From the NCBI GenBank assembly GCA_028721415.1, contig JAQYIU010000104.1, positions 1 through 41,004 of the forward strand: 41,004 nt of DNA, read 5' to 3'. Source of the stretch: Lachnospiraceae bacterium. Its GTDB lineage: Bacteria; Bacillota; Clostridia; Lachnospirales; Lachnospiraceae. Shown here piece by piece: positions 32,973-41,004 of this stretch. Numbering within the stretch: position 1 is the stretch's first letter; each line of letters starts with the position of its first letter. A program made the position numbers and the translations under genes. The notes under the pieces were generated by a model. It worked only from the letters and a program-made list of their open reading frames with translations, had not been told where the DNA came from and did no database searches.

Positions 32973-34269
32973 AGATATATAATCTTTCTATTTCTGCAAA
33001 GAATCCCGGATAGGATACATCGACACAATCGCTATCAAGGATCCGAGTCTCGCCATCGGCATTGATTCCCGCAACGGAGAAAGTCATAGCAATTCGATGG
33101 TCAAGAGAGCATTCAATGTCAGCACCGTGAAGAGCAGGTATCTGTTCTTTCCCAAAAGTGCTGTTGACGATAAATCCGTCATCGGTCGGAATCACGTCGG
33201 CTCCCATTGCTTTCAGATTTCTGCTGACAATCTCAATACGGTCAGACTCTTTTACGCGGAGTTCATGAGCATCCCGGATGATGGTTTCTCCTTTTGCAAA
33301 GCATGCCATCAATGCGATGACCGGAAGCTCATCAATGAGGGTTGGGATAATGTCTCCCTCAATAGCCGTTCCGTTTAATTCGGAAGAACGTACCAGAAGA
33401 TCTGCTACTGGTTCGCCGCCTTCTTCTCGTTCATTTACCAATGTAATATTGGCTCCCATGGCTTTACATACGTTAAGAATACCGGCTCTGGTTGGATTGA
33501 TTCCGACATTTTGAATGAGAATCTCGGAATCAGGGGTGATTAATCCGGCAACAATGAAAAATGCAGCGGAAGAAATATCTCCCGGAACTTCAATATGCTG
33601 TGCGTGTAAAGTCTCCGGCGGAGTGATGGTGCAGGTGCATCCCTCAGAACGGATGTCAGCACCGAAGGAGCGAAGCATTCGTTCTGTGTGATCTCTGGAA
33701 AGAGCCGGTTCCGTCACGCTGGTCTCACCGTCGGCATAAAGACCGGCGAGAAGGACACAGGATTTTACCTGAGCAGAGGCCACAGGAGAATTATAACGAA
33801 TGGCTTTCAATGGTTTTCCTTTAATAACCAGAGGAGCACAGCCATTTTCTTTACAACTTTCAATATCAGCTCCCATCATATGAAGGGGGGTCATAATTCG
33901 TTTCATCGGACGGGTATTTAAAGAGGCGTCGCCACTCAGCACCGATGGAAAAGTCTGACCGGCAAGAATACCGGAAATCAGTCGGGTTGTGGTACCGCTG
34001 TTACCCACATCCAGAATCTGGATGGATTCAGACAGCCCGTGAAGTCCTTTTCCGTGGACGCAAATCGTGTCGTCGATTTCTTCAATGGTGATTCCCATCC
34101 GGCGAAAACAGTCAATGGTAGAAAGACAATCGGCGCCTTTCAGAAAACCGTGGACGGTTGTGGTACCTTCCGCAAGGGCTCCGAACATGATGGCACGATG
34201 GCTTATCGATTTGTCACCGGGAACGGTGAGGGTTCCCTTTAAAGCAGTTTTTTTTGTTAAAGTTTTCAT
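32971..34269 (-). CDS. aroA: 3-phosphoshikimate 1-carboxyvinyltransferase (EPSP synthase)
   Basis: The 432-residue protein carries the EPSP synthase signatures. VPGDKSISHRAIMFGALAEG (about residues 17-36) binds shikimate-3-phosphate and PEP. LDVGNSGTTTRLISGILAG (about 86-104) and RVKESDRIEIVSRNLKAMG near residue 340 are the two PROSITE blocks. It makes EPSP for chorismate and aromatic amino acids. The motif GNSGTTTR rather than GNAGTAMR suggests the class II type. It lies 21 bases downstream of tyrA on the same strand, with AAAGGAT before the ATG. Confidence 0.96.
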   Translation of the reverse strand: MKTLTKKTALKGTLTVPGDKSISHRAIMFGALAEGTTTVHGFLKGADCLSTIDCFRRMGITIEEIDDTICVHGKGLHGLSESIQILDVGNSGTTTRLISGILAGQTFPSVLSGDASLNTRPMKRIMTPLHMMGADIESCKENGCAPLVIKGKPLKAIRYNSPVASAQVKSCVLLAGLYADGETSVTEPALSRDHTERMLRSFGADIRSEGCTCTITPPETLHAQHIEVPGDISSAAFFIVAGLITPDSEILIQNVGINPTRAGILNVCKAMGANITLVNEREEGGEPVADLLVRSSELNGTAIEGDIIPTLIDELPVIALMACFAKGETIIRDAHELRVKESDRIEIVSRNLKAMGADVIPTDDGFIVNSTFGKEQIPALHGADIECSLDHRIAMTFSVAGINADGETRILDSDCVDVSYPGFFAEIERLYI

Positions 34270-34290
34270 ATATAAACATCCTTTTGCTGA

Positions 34291-35394
34291 TTATCTTAAA
34301 TGTACCGTGTAGTTTCTCTCACGCAATACCTCAGCAGCCTTTGTACAGGATTCTTCGTCATATAATATAATTTCCAGTACACCTTCTTCGAATTCACGAT
34401 TGTGAACGATGCCGATGTTCTTGATGCTGATATTATTGAAGGCCAGCTGAGAGGCAGCGGTGGCGATGGTTCCCGGTTCATCGGGAATATCAATGTACAA
34501 TTTATGAACTTTGGTGAAGAGCCCTACGGAATGATCCGGAACCGAATCCCGGTATTCACCGGCAGTCTTGAAATAATCATTCACAAAACTGCCGTTATGT
34601 TCTTCCAGTTCTTTAATGACTAATTGCAGATCTTCAACCATATCTTTTAAGAGTTTCTGTATATTTTCCGAATTATTCAGACAAATCTGTTCCCACATGA
34701 CCGGTGAGGAGGAGGCGATTCTTGTAATATCCTTGAACCCTCCGGCAGCCAGCTGCTTGAGCATCCCGTTGTTATGATCGGATTTTCGTACCAGATGTAC
34801 CAGCTCCGCAGCGATTATGTGAGGAACATGGCTGATGGATGCAGTGATATAATCATGTTCATCCGGTTTTAACGTAACAGCCAGGGCTCCTAATCCCTGC
34901 ACGAAAGAAGAAAATCGTGCGGTAAGGTGAAATTGGGTATTATGGCTTGGAGTCAGGAAATAGTAAGCATTTTCCAGAAGATGATCATTGGAATTAGCGT
35001 AACCTGTCTTCTCGGAGCCGACCATCGGGTGACCGCCGATAAACTGTGCTTCCATATTCAGTTCTTTCACTGCCTGCTGCATTGGACCTTTTACACTTCC
35101 AACATCTGTAATCAGACATTGGTCGGAAACCATTTCCTTTAATTTATTTAAATATTCTATATTAATGGAAACCGGCGCACATAAAAAAATCATATCGCAG
35201 GCGGCAAAACGGGAATCAAGTTCATCAAAAAACTGATTCAGAACGCCTTCGCTGCATGCGAGGTGTCCGGATTCTTTATCAATATCAAAACCGTATAGAA
35301 TGCTTTCCGGATGAACCCGACGGATGGTCTTCGCAATGGAGCCACCGGTCAGTCCGAGACCGACAAAGCCGACGGTAAAATGTTCTGTGTTCAT
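34291..35394 (-). CDS. tyrA: Prephenate dehydrogenase with C-terminal ACT domain
   Basis: The 367-residue protein starts with an NAD-binding Rossmann motif (VGFVGLGLTGGSIAKTI, about residues 7-23). LITDVGSVKGPMQQAV and FIGGHPMVGSEKTGYANS (about 120-137) are conserved TyrA blocks, with the catalytic His of ISHVPHIIAAELVHLV further on. The last 75 residues form an ACT domain (LYIDIPDEPGTIATAASQLAF), which commonly gives tyrosine feedback control. It converts prephenate to 4-hydroxyphenylpyruvate. ATG 35394 has GGAGG at seven bases; ATG 35397 just before it is nearly as good. It is first of the tyrA-aroA operon. Confidence 0.93.
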   Translation of the reverse strand: MNTEHFTVGFVGLGLTGGSIAKTIRRVHPESILYGFDIDKESGHLACSEGVLNQFFDELDSRFAACDMIFLCAPVSINIEYLNKLKEMVSDQCLITDVGSVKGPMQQAVKELNMEAQFIGGHPMVGSEKTGYANSNDHLLENAYYFLTPSHNTQFHLTARFSSFVQGLGALAVTLKPDEHDYITASISHVPHIIAAELVHLVRKSDHNNGMLKQLAAGGFKDITRIASSSPVMWEQICLNNSENIQKLLKDMVEDLQLVIKELEEHNGSFVNDYFKTAGEYRDSVPDHSVGLFTKVHKLYIDIPDEPGTIATAASQLAFNNISIKNIGIVHNREFEEGVLEIILYDEESCTKAAEVLRERNYTVHLR

Positions 35395-35424
35395 CATAAA
35401 ACCTCCATTTAACAACTGTTATTC

Positions 35425-35453
35425 ATTCTACATGGAAAATGATTTTATGTCAA
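35425..35453 (-). promoter_or_regulatory. Promoter of tyrA-aroA
   Basis: On the minus strand a perfect TTGACA (35453-35448) and TAGAAT (35430-35425) have a 17-base spacer. Confidence 0.75.
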
Positions 35454-35523
35454 CACTTTTCAGCGTTAAAGTGAAGGGCGTACTGTTTTTGCAATTTGCA
35501 CAGAAAGTTTTGACAAAAACCCC

Positions 35524-35552
35524 TTGTTTTTTGTACGGTTTTTTAGTAAAAT
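35524..35552 (+). promoter_or_regulatory. Promoter of the EF-G-like gene
   Basis: TTGTTT (35524-35529) and TAAAAT (35547-35552) are separated by 17 bases. The leader of about 100 bases includes an imperfect TGTAAA/TTTTACA inverted repeat near 35576-35610. Confidence 0.6.
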
Positions 35553-35660
35553 AGTCATGTGATTGATTTCGGATTTGTAAAGTTTTATAGCTATTTCGAC
35601 AAATTTTACATAGAATTCGTTTCAAACAGTATATTTATAACAACGCGGGAGGAACTGATT

Positions 35661-37754
35661 ATGAACGTATACGCAACCGAGAACATAAGAAACGTCGTTT
35701 TACTTGGACATGGTGGCTGTGGTAAGACATCTCTGATTGAGTCTATGGCATTCACCACCGGAATTATTAAACGAGTTAGAACGGTAGCTGAAGGTGGAAC
35801 TGTAAGTGATTATGACAAGGAAGAGATCAAGAGAAAGTTCTCCATTCAGTCATCAGTCATTCCTCTGGAAGTAGATGGTGTGAAGGTTAATCTGCTGGAT
35901 ACTCCTGGACTTTTCGATTTCTCCGGAGAGATTTACGAAGCGCTCAGTGTGGCAGATGCAGCGGTTATCGTTATCAACGGTAAGTCTGGAGTGGAGATTG
36001 GAACCAGAAGAAGTTTTGATTTCTGTGCGAAAAAAGGAATTCCGGTTATCGTATATATTACATGTGTAGAAGATGAGCATGTGGATGTATCCGAGATCAT
36101 AGATGAGCTTCGTGAAAGCTATGGTAATAAGATTGTACCGTTCCATATGCCAATGAAAGAAGGAACAGAATTTAAAGGTTTCATCAATGCAGTGAAGATG
36201 CTCGAGTGTCGTCTCCAGCCAAACGGAACTTATGATGAAGTTGTGGTAGAAGAAGGCGTGAACGATGAATTGGATGATTATCGTCAGCAGTTGATGGAAG
36301 GTGTGGCTGAGACCAGCGAAGATCTGATGGAGAAATTCTTCGCAGAAGAACCATTCACAGAAGAAGAGATTAAGGAAGCTATCGTTGGTTCTGTTGCTAA
36401 GAGAGATCTTATGCCGGTGATCTGCGGTGCGATCAATACTGATTACGGCGCTAATATTCTTCTTAATGATATGGTAAAATATTTCTCCGCACCGGGTATG
36501 GTGAATGAACAGTTTACAGGTGTTAAGGTTAAGACTAATGAGCCGACAACAGCAACTTATGATGTATCCCAGCCGGTAAGTGCTTATGTATTTAAGACAA
36601 TTGCTGACCCGTTTGTGGGACGTTTCTCTCTGGTTAAGGTGACCGACGGTATTCTTAAAGCAGATTCTTCTATTTACAATGGAAATAAAGATGCTGAGGA
36701 ACGTATCGGTAAGCTCTACGTTTTAAGAGGAAAAGAGCAGATGGAAGTAAATGCTCTGTATGCCGGTGATATCGGCGCTATTGCAAAATTATCTGTGACA
36801 AAGACGGGAGATACCTTATCACCTAAGGCTAATCCTATCGTATTTGAGAAGATGGAGATGCCTCAGCCATACACATTTATGCGTTATGTTGCTAAGACAA
36901 AAGGTGATGAAGATAAGATTTCATCCGCATTGAAGAAATTGATGGATGAAGATCTGACATTGAAAGAAGTTAATGATAAGGCAAATCGTCAGATGCTTCT
37001 CTATGGTCTGGGTGATCAGCATCTTGAGATTGTAAAGAGCAAGCTGGCTGAGAGATATAAAGTTGAAGTGGAACTGGTTAAACCAAAAGTTGCATTTAAA
37101 GAGACCATTCGTGGCAACGTGGAAGTTCGTGGAAAATACAAAAAGCAGTCCGGCGGACATGGACAGTATGGTGATGTTCTCATGCAGTTTGAACCATCCG
37201 GAGATCTGGATACACCTTACGTTTTCGATGAGAAGATTTTCGGTGGAGCGGTTCCGAAGAACTACTTTCCTGCTGTTGAAAAAGGTATTGCTGAAAGTTG
37301 TCTGAAAGGGCCTCTGGCAGGATATCCTGTTGTTGGTATCAAGGCAACTCTGGTAGATGGATCTTACCATCCTGTTGATTCTTCCGAGATGGCATTTAAG
37401 ATGGCTGCTATCACCGCATTTAAAAATGGTGTGATGGATGCAAAACCGGTTCTTCTTGAGCCGATCGTTAATCTGAAAGTAGATGTTCTGGATGCGAATA
37501 CCGGTGATGTAATGGGTGACCTGAACAAACGTCGCGGACGTATTCTGGGTATGAATCCATTACCTGGCGGAAGACAGGAACTGGAAGCAGATATTCCTCT
37601 GGCAAGTCTTGTTGGATATTCAACAGATTTGAGATCTATGACTGGCGGAAGCGGAGAATTCTCCTACGAATTCAGCAGATATGAACAGATGCCGGCAGAT
37701 GCACAGGAAAAAGTGTTGAAAGAAGCACAGGCTGAGAAGGAGAATGAAAAATAA
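35661..37754 (+). CDS. Elongation factor G-like translation GTPase paralogue with altered G motifs
   Basis: The 697-residue protein has the five-domain EF-G layout and near-normal length. Domain IV and V blocks are clear (GGHGQYGDVLMQFEP, GVMDAKPVLLEPI, LNKRRGRILGMNPLPGG). The P-loop is GHGGCGKTS (residues 16-24) rather than AHIDAGKTT. G3 reads DTPGLFDF (80-87), so the catalytic His of PGH is Leu. At G4, where NKxD selects guanine, alignment by eye gives TCVE (134-137). P-loop and G3 changes are known in EF-G-like paralogues; the G4 change is more drastic. It is therefore unlikely to be the main EF-G. GGGAGG supports ATG 35661, well inside a longer open frame. The HD gene follows after two bases. 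Confidence 0.85.
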   Translation: MNVYATENIRNVVLLGHGGCGKTSLIESMAFTTGIIKRVRTVAEGGTVSDYDKEEIKRKFSIQSSVIPLEVDGVKVNLLDTPGLFDFSGEIYEALSVADAAVIVINGKSGVEIGTRRSFDFCAKKGIPVIVYITCVEDEHVDVSEIIDELRESYGNKIVPFHMPMKEGTEFKGFINAVKMLECRLQPNGTYDEVVVEEGVNDELDDYRQQLMEGVAETSEDLMEKFFAEEPFTEEEIKEAIVGSVAKRDLMPVICGAINTDYGANILLNDMVKYFSAPGMVNEQFTGVKVKTNEPTTATYDVSQPVSAYVFKTIADPFVGRFSLVKVTDGILKADSSIYNGNKDAEERIGKLYVLRGKEQMEVNALYAGDIGAIAKLSVTKTGDTLSPKANPIVFEKMEMPQPYTFMRYVAKTKGDEDKISSALKKLMDEDLTLKEVNDKANRQMLLYGLGDQHLEIVKSKLAERYKVEVELVKPKVAFKETIRGNVEVRGKYKKQSGGHGQYGDVLMQFEPSGDLDTPYVFDEKIFGGAVPKNYFPAVEKGIAESCLKGPLAGYPVVGIKATLVDGSYHPVDSSEMAFKMAAITAFKNGVMDAKPVLLEPIVNLKVDVLDANTGDVMGDLNKRRGRILGMNPLPGGRQELEADIPLASLVGYSTDLRSMTGGSGEFSYEFSRYEQMPADAQEKVLKEAQAEKENEK

Positions 37755-37756
37755 AT

Positions 37757-38308
37757 ATGATTGATAAGGCGATTGCATTTGCGACCAAAGCCCATAAAGG
37801 GCAGTTGCGAAAAGGGACTCATTTACCGTATATTCTTCATCCGATGGAAGTTGGAATGATTGTGTCACGGATGACAGACGATCAGGAGATAATAGCAGCT
37901 GCAGTACTCCACGATACGGTGGAGGATTGCGATGGGGTTTCTCTGGAATTGATTCAGGAAGAATTTGGGGAGAAAGTTGCCCGGATTGTCGCTGCTGAAA
38001 GTGAGGACAAGAGTAAGACCTGGATGGAAAGAAAGGCTCATACCATTGATTTTCTGAAACAGGAGAATCTGAAGGATACGAAAATTGTTGCTCTTGGAGA
38101 TAAATTATCTAATATTCGCTCGTTGTATGGGGACTATAAACGGATCGGAGAGCAGATATGGCAGCGGTTCAACATGAAAGATAAGGAGAAGCAGGGATGG
38201 TACTATAAAGGTCTCTGTGATGCCCTGGCAGATCTTGTGGAATTTCCTGAATACCAGGAGTTCTGTGATTTGGTGAATCTGGTGTTTGAAAATGTAATTG
38301 CTGAATAA
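37757..38308 (+). CDS. HD-domain hydrolase, MESH1/SpoT-like (possible small alarmone hydrolase)
   Basis: The 183-residue protein is a single HD domain. AHKGQLRKGTHLPYILHPMEV (about residues 13-33) and AAAVLHDTVEDCDG (about 48-61) match the metal-binding and catalytic blocks of the ppGpp hydrolase half of RelA/SpoT, and the length matches stand-alone MESH1-type enzymes. VALGDKLSNIRSL supplies the later conserved Asp. No synthetase or TGS domain is present. Hydrolysis of (p)ppGpp is the family expectation, not shown here. It starts two bases after the EF-G-like gene, with AAGGAG inside the end of that gene, so the two are co-expressed. Confidence 0.85.
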   Translation: MIDKAIAFATKAHKGQLRKGTHLPYILHPMEVGMIVSRMTDDQEIIAAAVLHDTVEDCDGVSLELIQEEFGEKVARIVAAESEDKSKTWMERKAHTIDFLKQENLKDTKIVALGDKLSNIRSLYGDYKRIGEQIWQRFNMKDKEKQGWYYKGLCDALADLVEFPEYQEFCDLVNLVFENVIAE

Positions 38309-38336
38309 TCATAATTGAAATCATTATGGGATTGAG

Positions 38337-38389
38337 GAGAATATCCTTGTACGACCTTAAGATGGAGTATCAGGGTATTCTCTTTTTTT
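38337..38389 (+). terminator. Terminator after the EF-G-like/HD operon
   Basis: GAGAATATCC (38337-38346) pairs with GGGTATTCTC (38373-38382) including one G-U pair, and seven T residues follow. Confidence 0.85.
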
Positions 38390-38421
38390 GTTGATTTTTT
38401 TGGGAAATATATTAAAATTAG

Positions 38422-38450
38422 TTGCAGGATAATTAATAATGTGCTAATAT
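38422..38450 (+). promoter_or_regulatory. Promoter of the pheB-hom-apgM operon
   Basis: TTGCAG (38422-38427) and TAATAT (38445-38450) have a 17-base spacer. A second pair, TTGATT 38391-38396 and TAAAAT 38413-38418 with 16 bases, lies just upstream. The leader is short, so no riboswitch is expected. Confidence 0.65.
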
Positions 38451-38503
38451 CTTTCCGTGACAGACAAATGTATTTAATACACGTACTTTTATGAGGATTC
38501 TTT

Positions 38504-38947
38504 ATGGAAAATGGACATAAATTTTATATGGTAAAGAAGAAAGCGCTTCCTGAAGTACTTTTAAAAGTTGCTGAGGTGAACAATTTGCTTAACAGTGGTC
38601 GGGCGCGAACCATACGGGAAGCGATTGACGAAGTGGGCATCAGCCGGAGTTCTTACTATAAATATAAAGATGATATTTTTCCGATTCATGAAAAGATTCA
38701 GGGAAAGACCATTACATTTGTTATGGAAATGGAAGATCAGCCAGGTCTGTTGTCCAATGTACTGAAAGTAGTAGCTGAGTGTAAAGCGAATGTATTATCG
38801 ATTCATCAGAGTATTCCGGTGAATCATATCGCATTGATTACTTTAAGTGTACTTGTTCTTCCGATTACAGATGATGTGACGGAGCTTTTTGAAAAGATCG
38901 GAGATGCCAGCGGAATCCATAATCTGAAGATTGTATCCGCTGAGTGA
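38504..38947 (+). CDS. pheB: PheB-type ACT-domain protein
   Basis: The 147-residue protein has an N-terminal helix-turn-helix-like part (RTIREAIDEVGISRSSYYKYK, about residues 31-51). An ACT domain follows (TITFVMEMEDQPGLLSNVLKVV, about 67-88, with NVLSIHQSIPVNHIALITLS). This is the UPF0735/PheB family, often found before hom in Firmicutes. ACT domains bind amino acids, and the combination suggests a regulator that senses an aspartate-family or aromatic amino acid. No enzymatic residues are visible, so the old chorismate mutase label seems doubtful. GAGGA precedes ATG 38504. Confidence 0.88.
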   Translation: MENGHKFYMVKKKALPEVLLKVAEVNNLLNSGRARTIREAIDEVGISRSSYYKYKDDIFPIHEKIQGKTITFVMEMEDQPGLLSNVLKVVAECKANVLSIHQSIPVNHIALITLSVLVLPITDDVTELFEKIGDASGIHNLKIVSAE

Positions 38948-38994
38948 TATGATGATTTGTAATGAGAAAATGAGAGAATAATGAGGAGGTCAGC

Positions 38995-40200
38995 ATGATA
39001 AACGTAGCAGTTTTAGGTTATGGCACAATTGGTGCCGGAGTAGTTAAGGTACTTCAGACAAACGTAGATAGTATTGAAAAAAGAGTTGGAGAAAGAATTG
39101 AGGTAAAGAAGATTCTTGATCTGAGAGAATTTCCTGGCGATCCGAATGAAGACAAGGTGGTTCATGATTATAAAGAGATTCAGGAAGATGAGGATATTCA
39201 GATTGTAGTGGAATGTATGGGTGGCGTGGAGCCGGCATGTACTTTTGTACGAACAGCACTCCTCCAGGGAAGAAGCGTTGCGACCTCCAACAAGGAACTG
39301 GTGGCCAAACATGGAGCGGAATTAATCGCCATTTCTGAGGAAAATCATTGTAATTTCCTGTTTGAAGCCAGTGTTGGTGGCGGAATCCCAATTATCCGTC
39401 CTTTGAATCAGTGCCTTACCGGAGATGTTATTGAGGAAATCAGTGGAATCCTTAATGGTACAACCAACTATATGCTGACAAAGATGGAAGAGGATGGAGT
39501 TTCTTTTGATGAGGTTCTGAAAGAAGCACAGGCCAAAGGATATGCAGAACTTCATCCGGAAGCAGATGTGGAAGGTTACGATGCCTGCAGAAAGATTGCG
39601 ATTCTCACCTCTCTCGCTTTTGGAAAACAGCTTGACTTTGAAGGGATTCATACAGAAGGTATTACCAATATTACAGCAGAAGATTTTCGTTATGCTCAGA
39701 AGATGAACAAATCGATTAAGCTACTGGGTAAGAGTTGGACTGACGATGGAAAGTTATATGCTATGGTTTGTCCGATGCTGCTCGATAACAGTCATCCTCT
39801 TGCAGGTGTAAAAGATGTATTTAATGCAATCTTTGTGCATGGTAATATGGTAGATGATGTGATGTTTTATGGAAAAGGTGCAGGATCCTTGCCGACTGCC
39901 AGTGCTGTCGTTGGTGATGTGGTGGAATGTGCAAGAAATCTTGGGACACATCTTCCGATGATCTGGGAGAAAGATAAATTAACTCTTGATGATTTTGGCA
40001 GTTTTGAAAGAAATTATTTTGTTCGTATGCCTGCGGAAACTTCACTAGAAGCTATTGAGAAGGCGTTTGGAGCAGTAGATATGATTCAGGTGGATGGTAT
40101 TGAAGAAAAAGCCTTTGTGACCGGAATCATGAATGAAAAAGAATATCATAAAGCAGCAGATTCCCTTGGAACTGCAATTAACATGATTCGTTTTAATTAA
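38995..40200 (+). CDS. hom: Homoserine dehydrogenase
   Basis: The 401-residue protein begins with a Rossmann motif (VAVLGYGTIGAGVVKVLQ). VATSNKELVAKHGAEL (about residues 97-112), GGGIPIIRPLNQCLTGD, GILNGTTNYMLTKM and ADVEGYDACRKIAILTSLAFG are the homoserine dehydrogenase blocks, including the catalytic Lys of YDACRKI-type sequences. The last 60 residues form a short ACT-like domain for feedback control. It reduces aspartate semialdehyde to homoserine. GAGGAGG precedes ATG 38995. It lies 47 bases after pheB and 103 bases before the ApgM-type gene. Confidence 0.95.
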   Translation: MINVAVLGYGTIGAGVVKVLQTNVDSIEKRVGERIEVKKILDLREFPGDPNEDKVVHDYKEIQEDEDIQIVVECMGGVEPACTFVRTALLQGRSVATSNKELVAKHGAELIAISEENHCNFLFEASVGGGIPIIRPLNQCLTGDVIEEISGILNGTTNYMLTKMEEDGVSFDEVLKEAQAKGYAELHPEADVEGYDACRKIAILTSLAFGKQLDFEGIHTEGITNITAEDFRYAQKMNKSIKLLGKSWTDDGKLYAMVCPMLLDNSHPLAGVKDVFNAIFVHGNMVDDVMFYGKGAGSLPTASAVVGDVVECARNLGTHLPMIWEKDKLTLDDFGSFERNYFVRMPAETSLEAIEKAFGAVDMIQVDGIEEKAFVTGIMNEKEYHKAADSLGTAINMIRFN

Positions 40201-40230
40201 AAGAGAAGATCGTTTTCCTTTGGGAGGACA

Positions 40231-40269
40231 CACGAAACAAATGTCTGTCATGCAGCCGTTTGTTTTGTG
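40231..40269 (+). other. Intergenic hairpin between hom and the ApgM-type gene
   Basis: CACGAAACAAATG (40231-40243) pairs over 13 bp with CGTTTGTTTTGTG (40257-40269), including two G-U pairs, around a 13-base loop. There is no U tail, so it is not a normal terminator; a processing or stability element is possible. Confidence 0.55.
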
Positions 40270-40303
40270 GTTTCTAAGAGAAATTCTGAAAGGACTTAAC
40301 ATT

Positions 40304-41004
40304 ATGAAATACATAGTTGTACTGGGTGATGGAATGGCTGATTATCCCATTGATGAAATCGGCGGCAAAACACCTTTGGAATATGCGAAAACACCAATGA
40401 TGGATCTGATGGCAGAGAATGCAGAAATAGGTCAGGTTCATACTATCCCGGTGGGAATGAAACCGGGAAGTGATACCGCTAATTTATCAGTAATCGGATA
40501 TGATCCGAAAAAATATTATACGGGTCGTTCTCCATTAGAAGCACTCAGCATTGGTGTCCCGATGAAAGATACCGATATCGCGATTCGCTGTAATATTGTG
40601 ACAGTTTCCGATGAAGAACCAGAATACAAAAACAAAAAGATTATTGATCATAGTGCAGGAGAAATTTCTACGGAAGAGGCTGATGAACTGATTCAGGCAG
40701 TTCAGAAAGAATTTGGAAATGAAGAGTTTCATTTTTATACAGGAACCAGTTACCGTCATCTCCTGATCTGGGATAAAGGAGAAGTGATTGAGATGACACC
40801 ACCTCATGATATTCTAACAAAAACCATTGGAAATTATCTTCCTGCAAAAGATGTACTTGCACAAATGATGGAAAAGAGTTATGATATCTTGAACAATCAT
40901 CCAATTAACATTGCCCGTGAGAAAGCGGGATTGAATAAAGCCAACTCTCTGTGGTTCTGGGGTGCAGGAACCAAACCGGCTCTGTCTGACTTTGAACAAA
41001 AGAC
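40304..41004 (+). CDS. ApgM-type cofactor-independent phosphoglycerate mutase family protein, N-terminal part (partial)
   Basis: The gene runs off the right edge after 233 codons. The N terminus YIVVLGDGMADYPIDEIGGK has the alkaline-phosphatase-superfamily metal Asp. VGMKPGSDTANLSVIGYDPKKYYTGRSP (about residues 49-76) carries the nucleophilic Ser (SDTANLS). This is the archaeal-type ApgM family. In threonine operons of several bacteria, members of this family are thought to act as homoserine kinases instead of glycolytic mutases, and its position after hom supports that reading. AAAGGA lies about ten bases before ATG 40304. Confidence 0.85.
   Translation, partial: MKYIVVLGDGMADYPIDEIGGKTPLEYAKTPMMDLMAENAEIGQVHTIPVGMKPGSDTANLSVIGYDPKKYYTGRSPLEALSIGVPMKDTDIAIRCNIVTVSDEEPEYKNKKIIDHSAGEISTEEADELIQAVQKEFGNEEFHFYTGTSYRHLLIWDKGEVIEMTPPHDILTKTIGNYLPAKDVLAQMMEKSYDILNNHPINIAREKAGLNKANSLWFWGAGTKPALSDFEQK

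Noticed and set aside
35661-37754. Tet(M)/Tet(W)-type ribosomal protection protein
   Set aside because: These resistance proteins keep canonical G-domain motifs and differ in the C-terminal part, whereas this protein follows EF-G-like paralogues and lies between core biosynthesis genes.
38504-38947. Chorismate mutase activity for PheB
   Set aside because: The protein consists of an HTH-like part and an ACT domain with no recognisable chorismate mutase helices or catalytic residues.
1-41004. CRISPR array, tRNA, rRNA, prophage or intact insertion sequence
   Set aside because: No regularly spaced repeats, no cloverleaf or conserved rRNA segments, no integrase or transposase and no terminal inverted repeats were seen.

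Overview
The window looks like chromosomal DNA of a low-GC anaerobic Firmicute, most likely a Lachnospiraceae member. The evidence is indirect: AGGAGG-type ribosome sites, sigma-A style TTGACA/TATAAT promoters, U-tailed terminators, and a clostridial gene set (pyruvate phosphate dikinase, a PurO-type IMP cyclohydrolase next to a stand-alone AICAR transformylase, PheB, C_GCAxxG_C_C and DUF2284 proteins, an EF-G-like GTPase paralogue). I see no rRNA, tRNA, CRISPR array, phage module or intact insertion sequence.

Layout. 1-1.1 kb: the end of ppdK, then a lone Fic-domain gene. 1.1-5.8 kb: a YitT-type membrane protein, two decayed stretches, a methylthioribose-kinase-like gene, a histidine phosphatase and a metallophosphoesterase. 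5.9-11.5 kb: transport genes (MgtC/SapB, a NhaD/ArsB-type antiporter, a MATE exporter). The antiporter and the MATE gene are each followed by a cytidylate-kinase-like gene. A thioredoxin-fold protein without its cysteines follows on the other strand. 11.6-14.2 kb: a sulfur-assimilation operon, metY-cysK, behind a short cysteine-rich leader ORF and an inverted repeat over the -35 box. 14.2-18.2 kb: surface-related genes (DUF4097 protein, CDP-glycerol transferase, HELGH membrane metalloprotease) and a membrane-anchored unknown. 18.3-20.5 kb: pta and a glycerol dehydrogenase. 20.6-26.5 kb: an SH3/NlpC-P60 wall hydrolase and the sbcDC repair nuclease. 26.6-30.1 kb: a small unknown coupled to a DMT transporter, a CYTH protein, a C_GCAxxG_C_C protein and a PAS membrane protein. 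30.2-32.1 kb: the last two steps of IMP synthesis. 32.3-35.4 kb: a DUF2284 protein and tyrA-aroA. 35.6-38.3 kb: an EF-G-like factor with an altered G domain, followed two bases later by a MESH1-like HD hydrolase. 38.5 kb to the end: pheB-hom-apgM, probably threonine-branch synthesis with an ApgM-type protein in the homoserine-kinase slot.

The strongest candidates for something undescribed are the Cys-codon leader ORF in front of metY-cysK, the EF-G-like/HD pair, the duplicated transporter plus cytidylate-kinase-like arrangement, and the Fic protein whose motif histidine is a glutamine. All functional statements come from reading motifs by eye. No database search or structure prediction was run.
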